A stretch of 64,000 nt of DNA from Salinimicrobium xinjiangense DSM 19287. GTDB lineage: Bacteria; Bacteroidota; Bacteroidia; Flavobacteriales; Flavobacteriaceae. Positions 16,226-24,984 of this stretch are shown here, piece after piece. Positions within the stretch are counted from its first letter, which is position 1, and the number at the start of each line of letters is the position of its first letter. The notes under the pieces were generated by a model. That model was not told the origin of the DNA and ran no database searches. It worked only from the letters and a program-made list of their open reading frames with translations. The translations under genes were made by a program, and so were the position numbers. Location of the stretch: positions 1 through 64,000 of the forward strand of contig NZ_AUIG01000022.1 of the NCBI RefSeq assembly GCF_000423585.1, written 5' to 3'.

Positions 16226-17169
16226 GAAAGGCTTAACATTCTTTGAATAGGCACAAGGGCTTTTTCCATCATTTCTGGGGGCAGGTTAATTTCCGGATTT
16301 TCCTTTTCCAGGCAGTTATATAACTTTTGCAGGGTGTTCATTTTCATAAAAGCACACTCACTGCAGGCACAGGTATTATCTTCTTTTGCCGGTGCCGGAA
16401 TTAATGTCTTATGGGGCACATCCTTTTGCATCTGGTGCAGAATACCGGCTTCTGTGGCCACAATAAAAGTATCATGTTCGCTGCTCTTCACATAGTTAAG
16501 CATTCCGGAAGTAGAGCCAATATAATTTGCCACCTTTAAAATATGAGACTCAGATTCAGGATGGGCAATGATCTGTGCCGTTGGGTGTTGTTTATACAAT
16601 TCCAGAAGTTTATCCAGAGAGAATGCTTCATGTACAATACAGGCTCCATCCCAAAGCAGCATTTTTCTGCCTGTTTTCTCTATCAGGTATTTCCCCAAAT
16701 TCTTATCTGGTGCAAAAATTATGGGCTGGTCTTCGGGTATGGAATTGATGATCTTTTCGGCATTTGAAGAAGTGCAAACAATATCACTCAGGGTTTTTAT
16801 CTCGGCCGAGCAGTTGATGTAGGTTACTACGACATGATTGGAATACTGTCTTTTAAGTTCTCTAAAAGCTTCAGGCGGACAACTATCTGCAAGAGAGCAT
16901 CCCGCCTGTAGATCGGGCAGGAGCACCTTTTTAGACGGATTCAGTATTTTGGCAGTTTCGGCCATGAAATGCACACCTGCAAACAGGATGATATCTGCTG
17001 TAGTTTCCGCAGCCTTACGGGCAAGCTCAAGCGAATCTCCAATGAAGTCTGCAACTTCCTGGATTTCCGGCTCCTGGTAAAAATGAGCAAGAATGACTGC
17101 GTTCTTTTCCTCTTTAAGTTTAATAACTTTTTCCTGTAAAGGAGTTTGGTGCAGAGTGGATACTGTCAT
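16222..17169 (-). CDS. nadA: Quinolinate synthase NadA
   Basis: NadA condenses iminoaspartate with dihydroxyacetone phosphate to quinolinate and needs a [4Fe-4S] cluster. The 315-aa protein has three homologous segments with the cluster cysteines C91 (LQAGCSLAD), C177 (WDGACIVHE) and C272 (SECAFMKMN). Catalytic segments [19 protein letters not shown] and [10 protein letters not shown] are intact. It lies 18 bp after the Rrf2 gene and overlaps nadB by 4 bp, so the three form an operon. The cluster is oxygen- and NO-sensitive, which fits control by the upstream Cys-containing Rrf2 protein. Confidence 0.95.
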   Translation of the reverse strand: MTVSTLHQTPLQEKVIKLKEEKNAVILAHFYQEPEIQEVADFIGDSLELARKAAETTADIILFAGVHFMAETAKILNPSKKVLLPDLQAGCSLADSCPPEAFRELKRQYSNHVVVTYINCSAEIKTLSDIVCTSSNAEKIINSIPEDQPIIFAPDKNLGKYLIEKTGRKMLLWDGACIVHEAFSLDKLLELYKQHPTAQIIAHPESESHILKVANYIGSTSGMLNYVKSSEHDTFIVATEAGILHQMQKDVPHKTLIPAPAKEDNTCACSECAFMKMNTLQKLYNCLEKENPEINLPPEMMEKALVPIQRMLSLS

Positions 17170-17187
17170 AAATAATCTTAGGCTTAA

Positions 17188-17622
17188 TTAAATTTTCAAA
17201 AAGGTATCTCCGGAAACCAGTCCCGAGGTAAGATCTCTTAAGCTGGTCTTTTCAACTATTTCCTTTAATTCGGTGCGTACGGGTTTAAAACGGGAGTGGA
17301 AGGGGCAGGGGTGATCTTCATTGCAGGCCTGTAATCCCAGACTGCAACGGGTATAGACCTTATCTCCATCTATTGCTATAACTATCTGGGAGATCTTAAT
17401 ATTTTCAAGTTCCTCCCTGGCAACCTGGAAACCACCATGGGCTCCCTTTGTAGAAATAATTATACCACTCCGGGATAACTTCTGAAGTGTTTTTGCGGTA
17501 AAGGCTTCGGGAGAATCGATCTCCCGGGCGATATCCTTAAGACTTGCCCGTCTCCCATTTTCTGATTCCGAAGCAATAAAGATCGCCGCTCTTATAGCAT
17601 ACTCACAGGCTTTTGAAAACAT
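17188..17622 (-). CDS. Rrf2-family regulator leading the nad operon
   Basis: This 144-aa protein has an N-terminal winged helix (residues 1-75; CEYAIRAAIFIASES, SPEAFTAKTLQKLSRSGII) and the Rrf2 cysteine triplet C93-C100-C106 (TRCSLGLQACNEDHPC), which in NsrR/IscR-type members binds an Fe-S cluster. It is therefore probably a cluster- or NO-sensing repressor. It is the first gene of rrf2-nadA-nadB. A perfect palindrome (17627-17638) lies between its -7 element and its start, suggesting autoregulation. It could also control genes elsewhere; whether nadAB is a target is inferred from position. Confidence 0.88.
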   Translation of the reverse strand: MFSKACEYAIRAAIFIASESENGRRASLKDIAREIDSPEAFTAKTLQKLSRSGIIISTKGAHGGFQVAREELENIKISQIVIAIDGDKVYTRCSLGLQACNEDHPCPFHSRFKPVRTELKEIVEKTSLRDLTSGLVSGDTFLKI

Positions 17623-17626
17623 AGTT

Positions 17627-17638
17627 TTAGAATTCTAA
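17627..17638 (-). promoter_or_regulatory. Palindrome at the rrf2-nadAB start, probable operator
   Basis: TTAGAATTCTAA is a perfect 12-bp palindrome. It is 4 bp upstream of the Rrf2 start codon and 9 bp from the -7 element, so it covers the expected transcription start. That is where an autorepressor of the Rrf2 family would bind. Confidence 0.5.
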
Positions 17639-17647
17639 TTACGACCC

Positions 17648-17655
17648 CAAAATTA
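17648..17655 (-). promoter_or_regulatory. -7 promoter element of the rrf2-nadA-nadB operon
   Basis: On the minus strand it reads TAATTTTG, an exact match to TAnnTTTG, 25 bp before the ATG. Confidence 0.55.
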
Positions 17656-17725
17656 AGGACATAATAGTCTCTTTTTTATGACCTGTGTCAGTAACCGGGA
17701 AATTTTTAAAATTTTCGGAAAGAAA

Positions 17726-17749
17726 AAAAGGCTCCCTGAGAAGCCTTTT
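17726..17749 (-). terminator. Rho-independent terminator of the Met-rich lipoprotein gene
   Basis: AAAAGGCT (17726-17733) pairs with AGCCTTTT (17742-17749) over an 8-nt loop. Read on the minus strand it is followed by a T run. It lies 22 bp after the stop at 17772. Confidence 0.75.
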
Positions 17750-17771
17750 AAGTTAAGATGTAACTTCAATT

Positions 17772-18245
17772 TTATCTGCCGGTAGCAGCTGTAGATGATT
17801 GTTGCTGAACCATTTGTCGCAGTCGTCTGGCAAAGGCAGTGTCTCTTTGCATCATGATGTTCATGTGCTGTAGCATTCGTTGCCGCATTTGGGGAGTCGT
17901 TCTCATGGAGGTGTCTCTCTCCATACTGTTAAACATTCCCTGCATCATGGAATCCCGCATCTGTGGATTTCTTCTCATCATGTTGTGCATTCTTTCCCCG
18001 CCATACATGCGGTTCATCATAGGGCGGTTATTATCCATCCACTCCATTGATCTTTTGTTTTCCCGTAGTTCATTCATAAACTCTCCAAAAAGCTGCTCAT
18101 CATTGAGAATTTGTTCATAAACTCCTTCCCTGGCTTCAGGATTTTCTGAAAGATTCACCACCCTGTCATCATTATCACAGGAAGTAAATAAAAAAAGCAG
18201 GAACAAACCGGTGAAGACCGGAATTTTAAAAATACCTTGTTTCAT
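17772..18245 (-). CDS. Methionine-rich lipoprotein
   Basis: This 157-aa protein has a lipobox (LFTSC, lipid Cys23) and so is probably anchored in a membrane. From residue 57 to 145 it contains 21 Met, many as MM, MxxM or MxxxM pairs (RPMMNRM, RMHNMM, DSMMQGMFNSM, NIMMQRD), mixed with Arg and Gln. Clustered Met thioethers are a known way to bind Cu(I)/Ag(I), so periplasmic copper binding is possible, but no copper genes are adjacent. Alternatively the segment is simply a helical Arg/Met-rich domain. I do not recognise a family. It has its own terminator. Confidence 0.65.
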   Translation of the reverse strand: MKQGIFKIPVFTGLFLLFLFTSCDNDDRVVNLSENPEAREGVYEQILNDEQLFGEFMNELRENKRSMEWMDNNRPMMNRMYGGERMHNMMRRNPQMRDSMMQGMFNSMERDTSMRTTPQMRQRMLQHMNIMMQRDTAFARRLRQMVQQQSSTAATGR

Positions 18246-18373
18246 GACTTTATTCTTTGGTTGTTAATTACTACTTTAGACATGTTGTCGATTCATTTAG
18301 AGACAGATATCCCTCTATGAAATTAAAACAAAATTATGTGGTCTTCATTGCTCTTAAGGGAAACTTAACTTAA

Positions 18374-19849
18374 ATGCGAATGAAGATCTCTTTTAAAACA
18401 CTTGTGATTTTCCTGGGGCCGTTGCTGTTCTTTCTGCTCCAGATTGCAGGTCATCCTCAATCCATGCCGCCGCCAGCATGGGATGTACTTTGTGTAACAC
18501 TTTGGATGGCTTTATGGTGGGTTACCGAGGCTGTGCCTATTGCAGTCACTGCCTTACTGCCTATTGTACTTTTTCCTCTCACGGGGGCTTTGCCCATAGC
18601 GGACACTACCGCAGCTTATGGAGATAAATTTGTCTTTCTTTACCTGGGAGGTTTTCTGCTGGCCATTGCTATAGAAAAGTGGGAATTACATCGTCGTATT
18701 GCACTTAATATAATAAGCCTTATAGGAACCAATCTTAAATTGATCATCCTCGGCTTCATGGTGGCAACTGCTTTTCTCTCCATGTGGATCTCCAATACGG
18801 CCACTTCTGTAATGATGTTGCCCATAGGAGCGGCCATCATCAGCCAGATGAAGGACAATCCCGATACCGAGAAAAATGAAACTAAATATTTTGGAAAATC
18901 CCTCATGCTGGCAATTGCCTACAGCGCTTCCATTGGTGGTATTGCCACTCTAATTGGTACTCCTCCAAACCTTGTTTTTGCAGGGATAGTAGAAAAGATT
19001 TACGGGATAGAGATAACATTTTTTCAATGGTTTAAGCTGGGGCTCCCAATTTCTGTGTTCTTACTCTTTCTTTGTTGGAAATATTTGACAAATTTTGCTT
19101 TTGATTTCAAGGGAATGAAGCTCCCCGGTGGGAAAGGAGAGATCTCTCGCCTTCTTAAAGGTTTGGGCAATACGAGCCGGCAGGAAAAGATTGTTCTTAT
19201 AGTCTTTATATTTACCGCCCTTGCCTGGATTACCCGTTCTTTCCTTCTACAGCCTCTAATTCCTTTAATCGATGATACTATTATAGCAATTACGGCCGGG
19301 ATCTTATTGTTCCTGCTGCCATCGGGGAAGAATGGGGGAAGAATCCTGGTTTGGGAGGATGCAGTAAATATTCCATGGGGAATAATTATCCTGTTTGGAG
19401 GAGGAATGGCTCTGGCAAAAGCTTTTGGAGATACCGGTCTGGCGGTGTGGATAGGGGAGCAACTTACAGACCTTAAGAATCTTCCGCTCATCCTGCTGGT
19501 ACTGGTCCTGGTAGCATCAGTGAATTTTTTAACCGAAATAACTTCAAATCTGGCGACAACTGCAATGCTGCTGCCAATATTGGCTCCTATGGCAGTAGCA
19601 ATGAATATTCATCCTTTCTATTTAATGGTGGCAGCAACCCTGGCTGCCTCCTGTGCTTTTATGTTGCCGGTAGCTACGCCGCCTAATGCAGTAGTGTTCG
19701 GGTCTGGTCAACTTAAAATAAAAGACATGGTGAGGACGGGGATCTGGATGAATATTTTTTCCATTCTTCTTATCACTCTTATAATTTATTTCATGTTACC
19801 TGTTCTATGGGGAATAACTGTAGATGAAATACCTCAGGTTTTTCAGTAA
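18374..19849 (+). CDS. DASS/SLC13-type sodium-coupled anion symporter
   Basis: This 491-aa inner-membrane protein has about 11-12 helices. It carries the two SNT-type substrate/sodium motifs of the family: WISNTATSVMMLPIGAAI (about residues 139-156) and TEITSNLATTAMLLPILAPM (about 389-408), plus GTPPNLVFAG and the C-terminal ASCAFMLPVATPPNAVVFG. Members import dicarboxylates, citrate or sulfate with Na+. The sequence does not decide which anion. The CDS starts at ATGCGAATG; the second ATG two codons later is equally good. It is divergent from the Met-rich lipoprotein. Confidence 0.9.
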   Translation: MRMKISFKTLVIFLGPLLFFLLQIAGHPQSMPPPAWDVLCVTLWMALWWVTEAVPIAVTALLPIVLFPLTGALPIADTTAAYGDKFVFLYLGGFLLAIAIEKWELHRRIALNIISLIGTNLKLIILGFMVATAFLSMWISNTATSVMMLPIGAAIISQMKDNPDTEKNETKYFGKSLMLAIAYSASIGGIATLIGTPPNLVFAGIVEKIYGIEITFFQWFKLGLPISVFLLFLCWKYLTNFAFDFKGMKLPGGKGEISRLLKGLGNTSRQEKIVLIVFIFTALAWITRSFLLQPLIPLIDDTIIAITAGILLFLLPSGKNGGRILVWEDAVNIPWGIIILFGGGMALAKAFGDTGLAVWIGEQLTDLKNLPLILLVLVLVASVNFLTEITSNLATTAMLLPILAPMAVAMNIHPFYLMVAATLAASCAFMLPVATPPNAVVFGSGQLKIKDMVRTGIWMNIFSILLITLIIYFMLPVLWGITVDEIPQVFQ

Positions 19850-19925
19850 GCCTGTGAAAAGGACGATGGATAATATTATGATCTTAAATTTGATTTGGTA
19901 ACCTTATTCAGGCAAGGTCATTCTA

Positions 19926-20044
19926 TCATATAACTAAATAAATTACCAATGTTTATGTGTCGCCCCTACGGGGCTCTTGTCAGGTGGTTCTTTTTAAACC
20001 CGGGGTTGAAACCGCGGGCTAATGATATTGCGCCCCGCTGGGCT
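19926..20044. repeat. Triple-hairpin dispersed element, copy 1
   Basis: About 119 bp related to 27521-27639 along its whole length. It contains three successive GC-rich palindromes: GCCCCTACGGGGC, a CCCGGGGTTGAAACCGCGGG stem with one mismatch, and GCGCCCCGCTGGGC. Part of the second half recurs immediately downstream (20076-20112: CCCGGCCTAATAATATTGCG, then CCCCGCTTGGGC). No coding frame is present, so it behaves like a REP- or MITE-like element. Confidence 0.75.
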
Positions 20045-20221
20045 TATTCCTCACTGTGTAATGCAAGCTTGCTGATTACCCGGCCTAATAATATTGCGCC
20101 CCGCTTGGGCTAACTCATGTCGTTCACTTTTGGAAGATAAATCAATGAAAATTATTAAAAGTCATTTTGCCTGGTAGTCCCACTTTTAAACGGGTTCAGA
20201 CCGACCACTGATGACTAATGA
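20045..20221. other. Intergenic tail: partial second hairpin unit and short heptad tract
   Basis: It holds the duplicated half-element at 20076-20112, about 85 bp of unique AT-rich sequence, and ends in 7-bp-period words (CACTGAT-GACTAAT-GATCAAT, from about 20203) that run into the 3' end of the cupin gene. In the sense of that gene, the first word, TGATCAT, contains its TGA stop codon. Confidence 0.6.
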
Positions 20222-20788
20222 TCAATGTCCTTTGGCTTCTTCATATTCACGAGCCTCTTCATATGTTGTGTGGATCGTTTCTTCAGGATGCTCTCCGGGA
20301 GCATAGAGGGTATAGATCTTCAGAGGATTTTCTCCGATATTTTTCACGTGATGATAATATCCCGCAGGAATAATAACCGCCCAATCATCTTCTACTTTTT
20401 GATCAAAGGTGAAATTGTCGCGGTCTTTACCCATACGCACCTGTGCCTGCCCTTCTTCTATTCGAATGAACTGGTCGATATCATCATGAACTTCCATCTC
20501 TATCTCCTCACCGGGACCTAAGGACATAAAGACCAACTGCATGAATTCTCCTGTCCACCTCACTTCCCGGTAATGGTCATTATCTATAGTTGCCTGTTCA
20601 ATATTTACGGTAAAAGGCTCTGCCTCTGTCTGCAGGGTTTCCGGAACTTCATTAAGACGACGATCCTGGATGGCAGGGTCAGAAGTTTCCCGGTCAGGAT
20701 TTCCGTTACAGGAAGTTAATAGCACAAGTGGCAAAAGTGTAAAGGCAAAAATTTTCTCAATGATGTTGAAACGAGCCGGGGTTTTCAT
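20222..20788 (-). CDS. Cupin-domain lipoprotein
   Basis: This 188-aa protein has a lipobox (LLTSC, Cys27) and a single cupin domain (about residues 75-175). The first cupin motif is GPGEEIEMEVHDDIDQFIRIEEG with one His and acidic residues; the second is AVIIPAGYYHHVKNIG with two His, giving a probable metal site. It is anchored on the periplasmic or outer face, not cytoplasmic as most cupins are. It is 63 bp downstream of the triple rhodanese gene and probably in its operon, which hints at a sulfur- or thiol-linked role (inference). Confidence 0.8.
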   Translation of the reverse strand: MKTPARFNIIEKIFAFTLLPLVLLTSCNGNPDRETSDPAIQDRRLNEVPETLQTEAEPFTVNIEQATIDNDHYREVRWTGEFMQLVFMSLGPGEEIEMEVHDDIDQFIRIEEGQAQVRMGKDRDNFTFDQKVEDDWAVIIPAGYYHHVKNIGENPLKIYTLYAPGEHPEETIHTTYEEAREYEEAKGH

Positions 20789-20851
20789 ATTTATTTTTTA
20801 GATTATTTACCTTGACTTCCGAAGAACCTGAGCTGCTTAAAAAATTTAAGC

Positions 20852-22159
20852 TTAGGAGATTTCAGATCTAATACTTTCTTCGGGCACTCCTGTTTCAAAG
20901 GGATTATTTGGATCGTTGCTCCACTCAAACCAGCCGCCGTCATATACCGAAACATGAGGCCAACCTAAAAGCCAGGCATTAAACCAGGCTTCACTGCCAC
21001 GCCATCCTGTACCACAGTAGAAAGCTAAATGCTTATCTGGTGTAATACCGTTCTGTTTCCAGTTCTCTATTACTTCATGAAATTCCCGGGTGGTGTGGTC
21101 AACGTTCCTGTAGTTTTCCATATGGTATGCGTCACTGCCACAATCGGCAAAAATAGCTCCGGGTATTCTTCCTTTGGCTTCTATATAATTATAACCGCTA
21201 ACTTCCCCAATATATTCAGGATAACTACGCACGCACACCAGTTCGGCATCCTTTGCGGCGATCATTTCTTTTGCCTGTGGAACATCAACAGCCAGATCGG
21301 GACGGGCGGGAATTTGTGCTCCAAAGTCCTCCACAGGTTTTTTTGGCACATCTTCTTTACTAACTTCAAAACCCGCATCTTCCCAGGACTGGAAACCACC
21401 ATTTAGCACTCTTACGTCCTTTACACCGGCATACATCATTATAAAAGCATTGCGAATGGCACCTATGTCGCCGGCAGCGCTTCCGGGGAATTCATCATCG
21501 TTATCGGGAAACATAAATTTACCGTAGAGTACAACGGTAGTATCTGCCGTGATCCCGTGAGCTTCAAGTGCCTTTTTTAACTCTTCCGGAGAACGGCGGT
21601 TCCATGTTTCCGGTGACTCCAGCGCATTAGTGTCCATATCTACTGCCCCGGGAATGTGACCGCTTAAATAAGCATCGCGATTTCTATAGTGGGCATGTAC
21701 CACCACAAAATTATCGTTATCATATTCTGCCGGATTTTCGCCTGCTATCAGTTTTTTCATCCAGGCAGCTGAAACCAGTTGCCGGTATTTGGGAAGATAC
21801 TCCATGGGCAGGGTTCTATCTCTAACCCATTCCTCCAAAAAGTTGTTGTAAACTGCTATTTTTGGATAGTCTGCCTTTTGGAAATTTTCAGCTACTTTTT
21901 CGGCCTCTTCAGGAGTGTAACCGTAGATAATTATTTCTTCGGAAGGATCAATTTCTTTGTGTCTAACGATCTCGATCCAGTCCATATACCCGGTCCATTT
22001 TACCGGAAGAGACTTAGCGCCCTTTATATGTCCGCCGCGCGTTTCATTGTGTAATTTCCAGCCATTATAAGCATCTACGGGTCTAACATCAATTATTCGC
22101 GCTCCTTTATTTTGTTTATCAATAAGTTCGAGGGTAGTTACTTCTCTGAATTGTGTCAT
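20852..22159 (-). CDS. Triple-domain rhodanese (sulfurtransferase)
   Basis: This 435-aa protein contains three rhodanese-like domains, about residues 1-115, 130-268 and 290-430. Only the third has the catalytic Cys: HLAFYCGTGWRGSEAW, Cys382. The first (IIIYGYTPEEAEK) and second (VVLYGKFMFP) keep the fold and the CH2A-like segments (RIIDVRPVDAY; AYLSGHIPGAV) but lack Cys, so they are structural or binding domains. Rhodaneses move sulfane sulfur from thiosulfate or persulfide to acceptors. There is no signal peptide, so it acts in the cytoplasm. It leads an operon with a cupin lipoprotein. Confidence 0.88.
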   Translation of the reverse strand: MTQFREVTTLELIDKQNKGARIIDVRPVDAYNGWKLHNETRGGHIKGAKSLPVKWTGYMDWIEIVRHKEIDPSEEIIIYGYTPEEAEKVAENFQKADYPKIAVYNNFLEEWVRDRTLPMEYLPKYRQLVSAAWMKKLIAGENPAEYDNDNFVVVHAHYRNRDAYLSGHIPGAVDMDTNALESPETWNRRSPEELKKALEAHGITADTTVVLYGKFMFPDNDDEFPGSAAGDIGAIRNAFIMMYAGVKDVRVLNGGFQSWEDAGFEVSKEDVPKKPVEDFGAQIPARPDLAVDVPQAKEMIAAKDAELVCVRSYPEYIGEVSGYNYIEAKGRIPGAIFADCGSDAYHMENYRNVDHTTREFHEVIENWKQNGITPDKHLAFYCGTGWRGSEAWFNAWLLGWPHVSVYDGGWFEWSNDPNNPFETGVPEESIRSEIS

Positions 22160-22301
22160 TTTCTAAATATTTCGGCGGAAGAAGGGGTGTGGTTCTATTC
22201 CTTTAAAATCCTGTTTTTCCGAAGATATTAAATTTCACTTTTTCTGAAGAAGTTGCTGACTTAAGAAATTCCTAAATCTTGCAGGAGTCTAAATAGTTTC
22301 C

Positions 22302-22718
22302 TTAAATATCTATTTCCTTTTTATAAGATCTTTCAAAACTGATTCCATTTTCCTCAACACTGTGACGAACCACAATTTCCATTTTTTGGAATTGATTTAT
22401 ATTGCTGATACTCGTTATTACGATCCTATGTATGTTTTGGGCCAGACCCACAAAAGAATAACTATTTAAGGGGAAAGTTCCGGGGCGTAAAATTTCTATA
22501 TGCAAGGTATTAAATTCGGTTTTTTTTAATGATTTGGAGGTGGTAATATTTATTTCTTCTGAAGGGAGGATCGAGGCTATTCTGCTCTTTAAATTTTCCT
22601 CTTTAATACTAAACTCCGGTTCAATGGTTCTTCCAAATAATCTGCTTCCTAAGAAATTATCACAGGCAGTGAAGGAAAAAAGTATAATTAATAAGGGCAG
22701 CAGTGTCTTAAGTTTCAT
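22302..22718 (-). CDS. Lipoprotein of unknown function
   Basis: This 138-aa protein has a signal peptide with lipobox (SFTAC, Cys19). The mature part is mostly beta-rich and polar (EEINITTSKSLKKTEFNTLH, IEILRP, RIVITSISNINQF). No known domain is recognised. It stands alone on the minus strand between the rhodanese operon and serBA, and no terminator or strong promoter is evident. Confidence 0.65.
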   Translation of the reverse strand: MKLKTLLPLLIILFSFTACDNFLGSRLFGRTIEPEFSIKEENLKSRIASILPSEEINITTSKSLKKTEFNTLHIEILRPGTFPLNSYSFVGLAQNIHRIVITSISNINQFQKMEIVVRHSVEENGISFERSYKKEIDI

Positions 22719-23091
22719 ATGCTATAAGAATGGTTTAATTGGAAATGGTTTAAAACAGAAAAAAATCTTATTCTCCAGCAACTGAAACTTCTGTGAATCC
22801 CTTTTCTTATAAATAATCCGGTAACTGGAACACTAATAATTTTTCTCCAGTTGCCTAATTGTTCATTTCATGTTGTATAGGATTAGTAGGAGAAGAGTGA
22901 ATTTCGTTACAGGCTTTAAGAAACTGGGCAGGAATTCTTTTTAATAAATTGTTTTCACCCATAAATATTAGGAAATATCCAATATTCGAAGCATTTAATT
23001 CCAGATGTGTGAATTCTTTTAGTCTTTTCAAATATGCTTTTCAAGTGTATCCTAAAAAGCTTAGTTTTGGGTAGATTTCAACACTTTCAGC
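22719..23091. other. Intergenic region upstream of the serB-serA fusion gene
   Basis: About 370 bp of AT-rich DNA. No RNA gene or repeat is seen. A 35-codon minus-strand reading frame (22855-22962, product starting MGENNLLKRIPAQFLKACNE) has acceptable codon use but no other support. The motif TCCAGTTGCC near 22846 is weakly mirrored by GGTAACTGGA near 22820, a possible short stem. Confidence 0.4.
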
Positions 23092-24984
23092 ATGAAGAAC
23101 AACAGGCATTTTGTTATAGATTTCGACAGTACTTTTACACAGGTGGAGGCTCTTGATATCCTGGGAGAGATCTCTCTTGAAGGACACCAGGAGAAGGATA
23201 AGCGACTTCAAAAATTATCCGATCTCACCAACAGCGGGATGGCCGGTGATCTTTCCTTCAGGGAGTCCCTGGAGCAACGCCTCGCCCTGCTAAATGCTGA
23301 AGAACATCATTTGCCAAAGCTGGTTGATAGGCTTAGAAGTAAGGTCTCTATTAGTTTTATAAGAAACCGGGAATTTTTTGAAGAAAATCACGAGAACATC
23401 TATATTATTTCGAATGGTTTTAAAGAATTTATTGTTCCAATAGTCAGGGAGTTTGGAATAAAGGAAGAAAATGTTTTTGCCAACACCTTCCGACCCGATC
23501 CCTCGGGAAATTTAAAGGATTTTGATAAAGAAAATGTACTGTCATCCAACAACGGAAAGGTGGAAATGCTTAAAAGGCTGGATCTACAGGGAGATGTATA
23601 TGTTATTGGTGACGGGTATACCGATTACGAAATAAAGGCTGCCGGACTCGCTAATAAATTTTATGCTTTTACAGAAAACGTAGAGCGGGGAAATGTTCTT
23701 GATAAAGCCGACCATATCACTCCCAGTCTTGATGAATTCTTATACCTGCACAAAATGAATAAAGCTATTTCCTATCCTAAAAACCGTATTAAAGTTCTGC
23801 TTCTGGAGAATGTGCATGAGGATGCTGTGAAGATCATGAAGAATGAAGGTTATAATGTTACTACCATCTCGGGAGCTTTGGATGAGGAGGAGTTGGCAGA
23901 AAAAATTAAGGACGTATCGGTATTGGGGATCCGTTCTAAAACACAGGTTACTCAAAAAGTATTACAAAATGCTAACCGGCTTATTGCGGTGGGTGCTTTT
24001 TGCATAGGAACCAATCAGATAGATCTAGATGAGTGCTTAAAAAGAGGAATTGCAGTTTTTAATGCGCCCTTTAGTAATACCCGCTCTGTAGTTGAACTGG
24101 CAATAGGCGAGATCATTTTGCTTATGCGCGGTCTGCCGGACAGGATTGCCGAGATGCATGCCGGTACCTGGAACAAATCGGCTTCCGGTAGTAGGGAGAT
24201 CCGCGGTAAAAAACTGGGAATTGTGGGCTACGGAAATATTGGCGCCCAACTCTCTGTAGTCGCCGAAGCTATCGGTTTTGATGTTTACTATTACGATCTT
24301 ATGGAAAAGCTGGCTTTGGGAAATGCCACTAAATGTAACAGTTTGGAAGAGCTTTTAAAGATTTCTGATATAGTTACGCTACATGTTGACGGTCGTAAGG
24401 AAAACCACAATCTCATCGGAGAGAAGGAGCTTGAGCTTATGAAGGAAGGTTCTGTTTTTGTCAATCTTAGTCGCGGACATGTTGTAGACCTTCAGGCGCT
24501 TCGGAAACATTTGGAAAGTGGAAGGATTAGTGGTGCCGGAGTGGATGTCTTTCCAAAAGAACCTAAAACAAACGATGAAGAATTTCAGTCTGAATTAAAG
24601 GGTCTCAAAAATGTCATTTTAACGCCACATATTGGCGGAAGCACAGAGGAGGCTCAGGTCAATATCGGAAATTTTGTTCCAGGGAAAATAATTCAATATA
24701 TCAACACCGGAAGCACCACCAACAGTGTGAACTTTCCGAATTTACAGCTTCCAATTTTAGAAAATGCCCACAGACTTATTCATATTCATCACAATAAACC
24801 GGGAATTATAGCACACATAAATAATGTGCTTTCAGATCATGACTGTAACATTGTAGGTCAATACCTTAAAACAAATGAGGTCATAGGTTATGTGATCACC
24901 GATATTGATAAAGCTTACAATGAAGAAGTCATTGAGGAAATGAAAGATATTGAAGGAACGATAAGGTTTAGGGTACTTTATTAA
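23092..24984 (+). CDS. Phosphoserine phosphatase-phosphoglycerate dehydrogenase fusion
   Basis: One 630-aa chain carries two steps of serine synthesis. Residues 1-225 are a HAD-type phosphoserine phosphatase (SerB): FVIDFDST with nucleophile D10 and D12, ISNGF, and GDGYTDYEI (173-181). Residues 232-550 are D-3-phosphoglycerate dehydrogenase (SerA): NAD site GIVGYGNIGAQ, catalytic R461 (NLSRGHVVD), E490 (FPKEP) and H513 (TPHIGGST). Residues 555-630 are an ACT domain for probable serine feedback. The order SerB-SerA is the first and last enzymes of the path (SerC in between is separate). This arrangement is known in Bacteroidota. A heptad-repeat tract begins at the base after its stop codon. 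Confidence 0.92.
   Translation: MKNNRHFVIDFDSTFTQVEALDILGEISLEGHQEKDKRLQKLSDLTNSGMAGDLSFRESLEQRLALLNAEEHHLPKLVDRLRSKVSISFIRNREFFEENHENIYIISNGFKEFIVPIVREFGIKEENVFANTFRPDPSGNLKDFDKENVLSSNNGKVEMLKRLDLQGDVYVIGDGYTDYEIKAAGLANKFYAFTENVERGNVLDKADHITPSLDEFLYLHKMNKAISYPKNRIKVLLLENVHEDAVKIMKNEGYNVTTISGALDEEELAEKIKDVSVLGIRSKTQVTQKVLQNANRLIAVGAFCIGTNQIDLDECLKRGIAVFNAPFSNTRSVVELAIGEIILLMRGLPDRIAEMHAGTWNKSASGSREIRGKKLGIVGYGNIGAQLSVVAEAIGFDVYYYDLMEKLALGNATKCNSLEELLKISDIVTLHVDGRKENHNLIGEKELELMKEGSVFVNLSRGHVVDLQALRKHLESGRISGAGVDVFPKEPKTNDEEFQSELKGLKNVILTPHIGGSTEEAQVNIGNFVPGKIIQYINTGSTTNSVNFPNLQLPILENAHRLIHIHHNKPGIIAHINNVLSDHDCNIVGQYLKTNEVIGYVITDIDKAYNEEVIEEMKDIEGTIRFRVLY

Noticed and set aside
22855-22962. 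35-codon minus-strand frame before serBA
   Set aside because: Plausible codons but no promoter, no known family and no conservation evidence, so not called as a gene.
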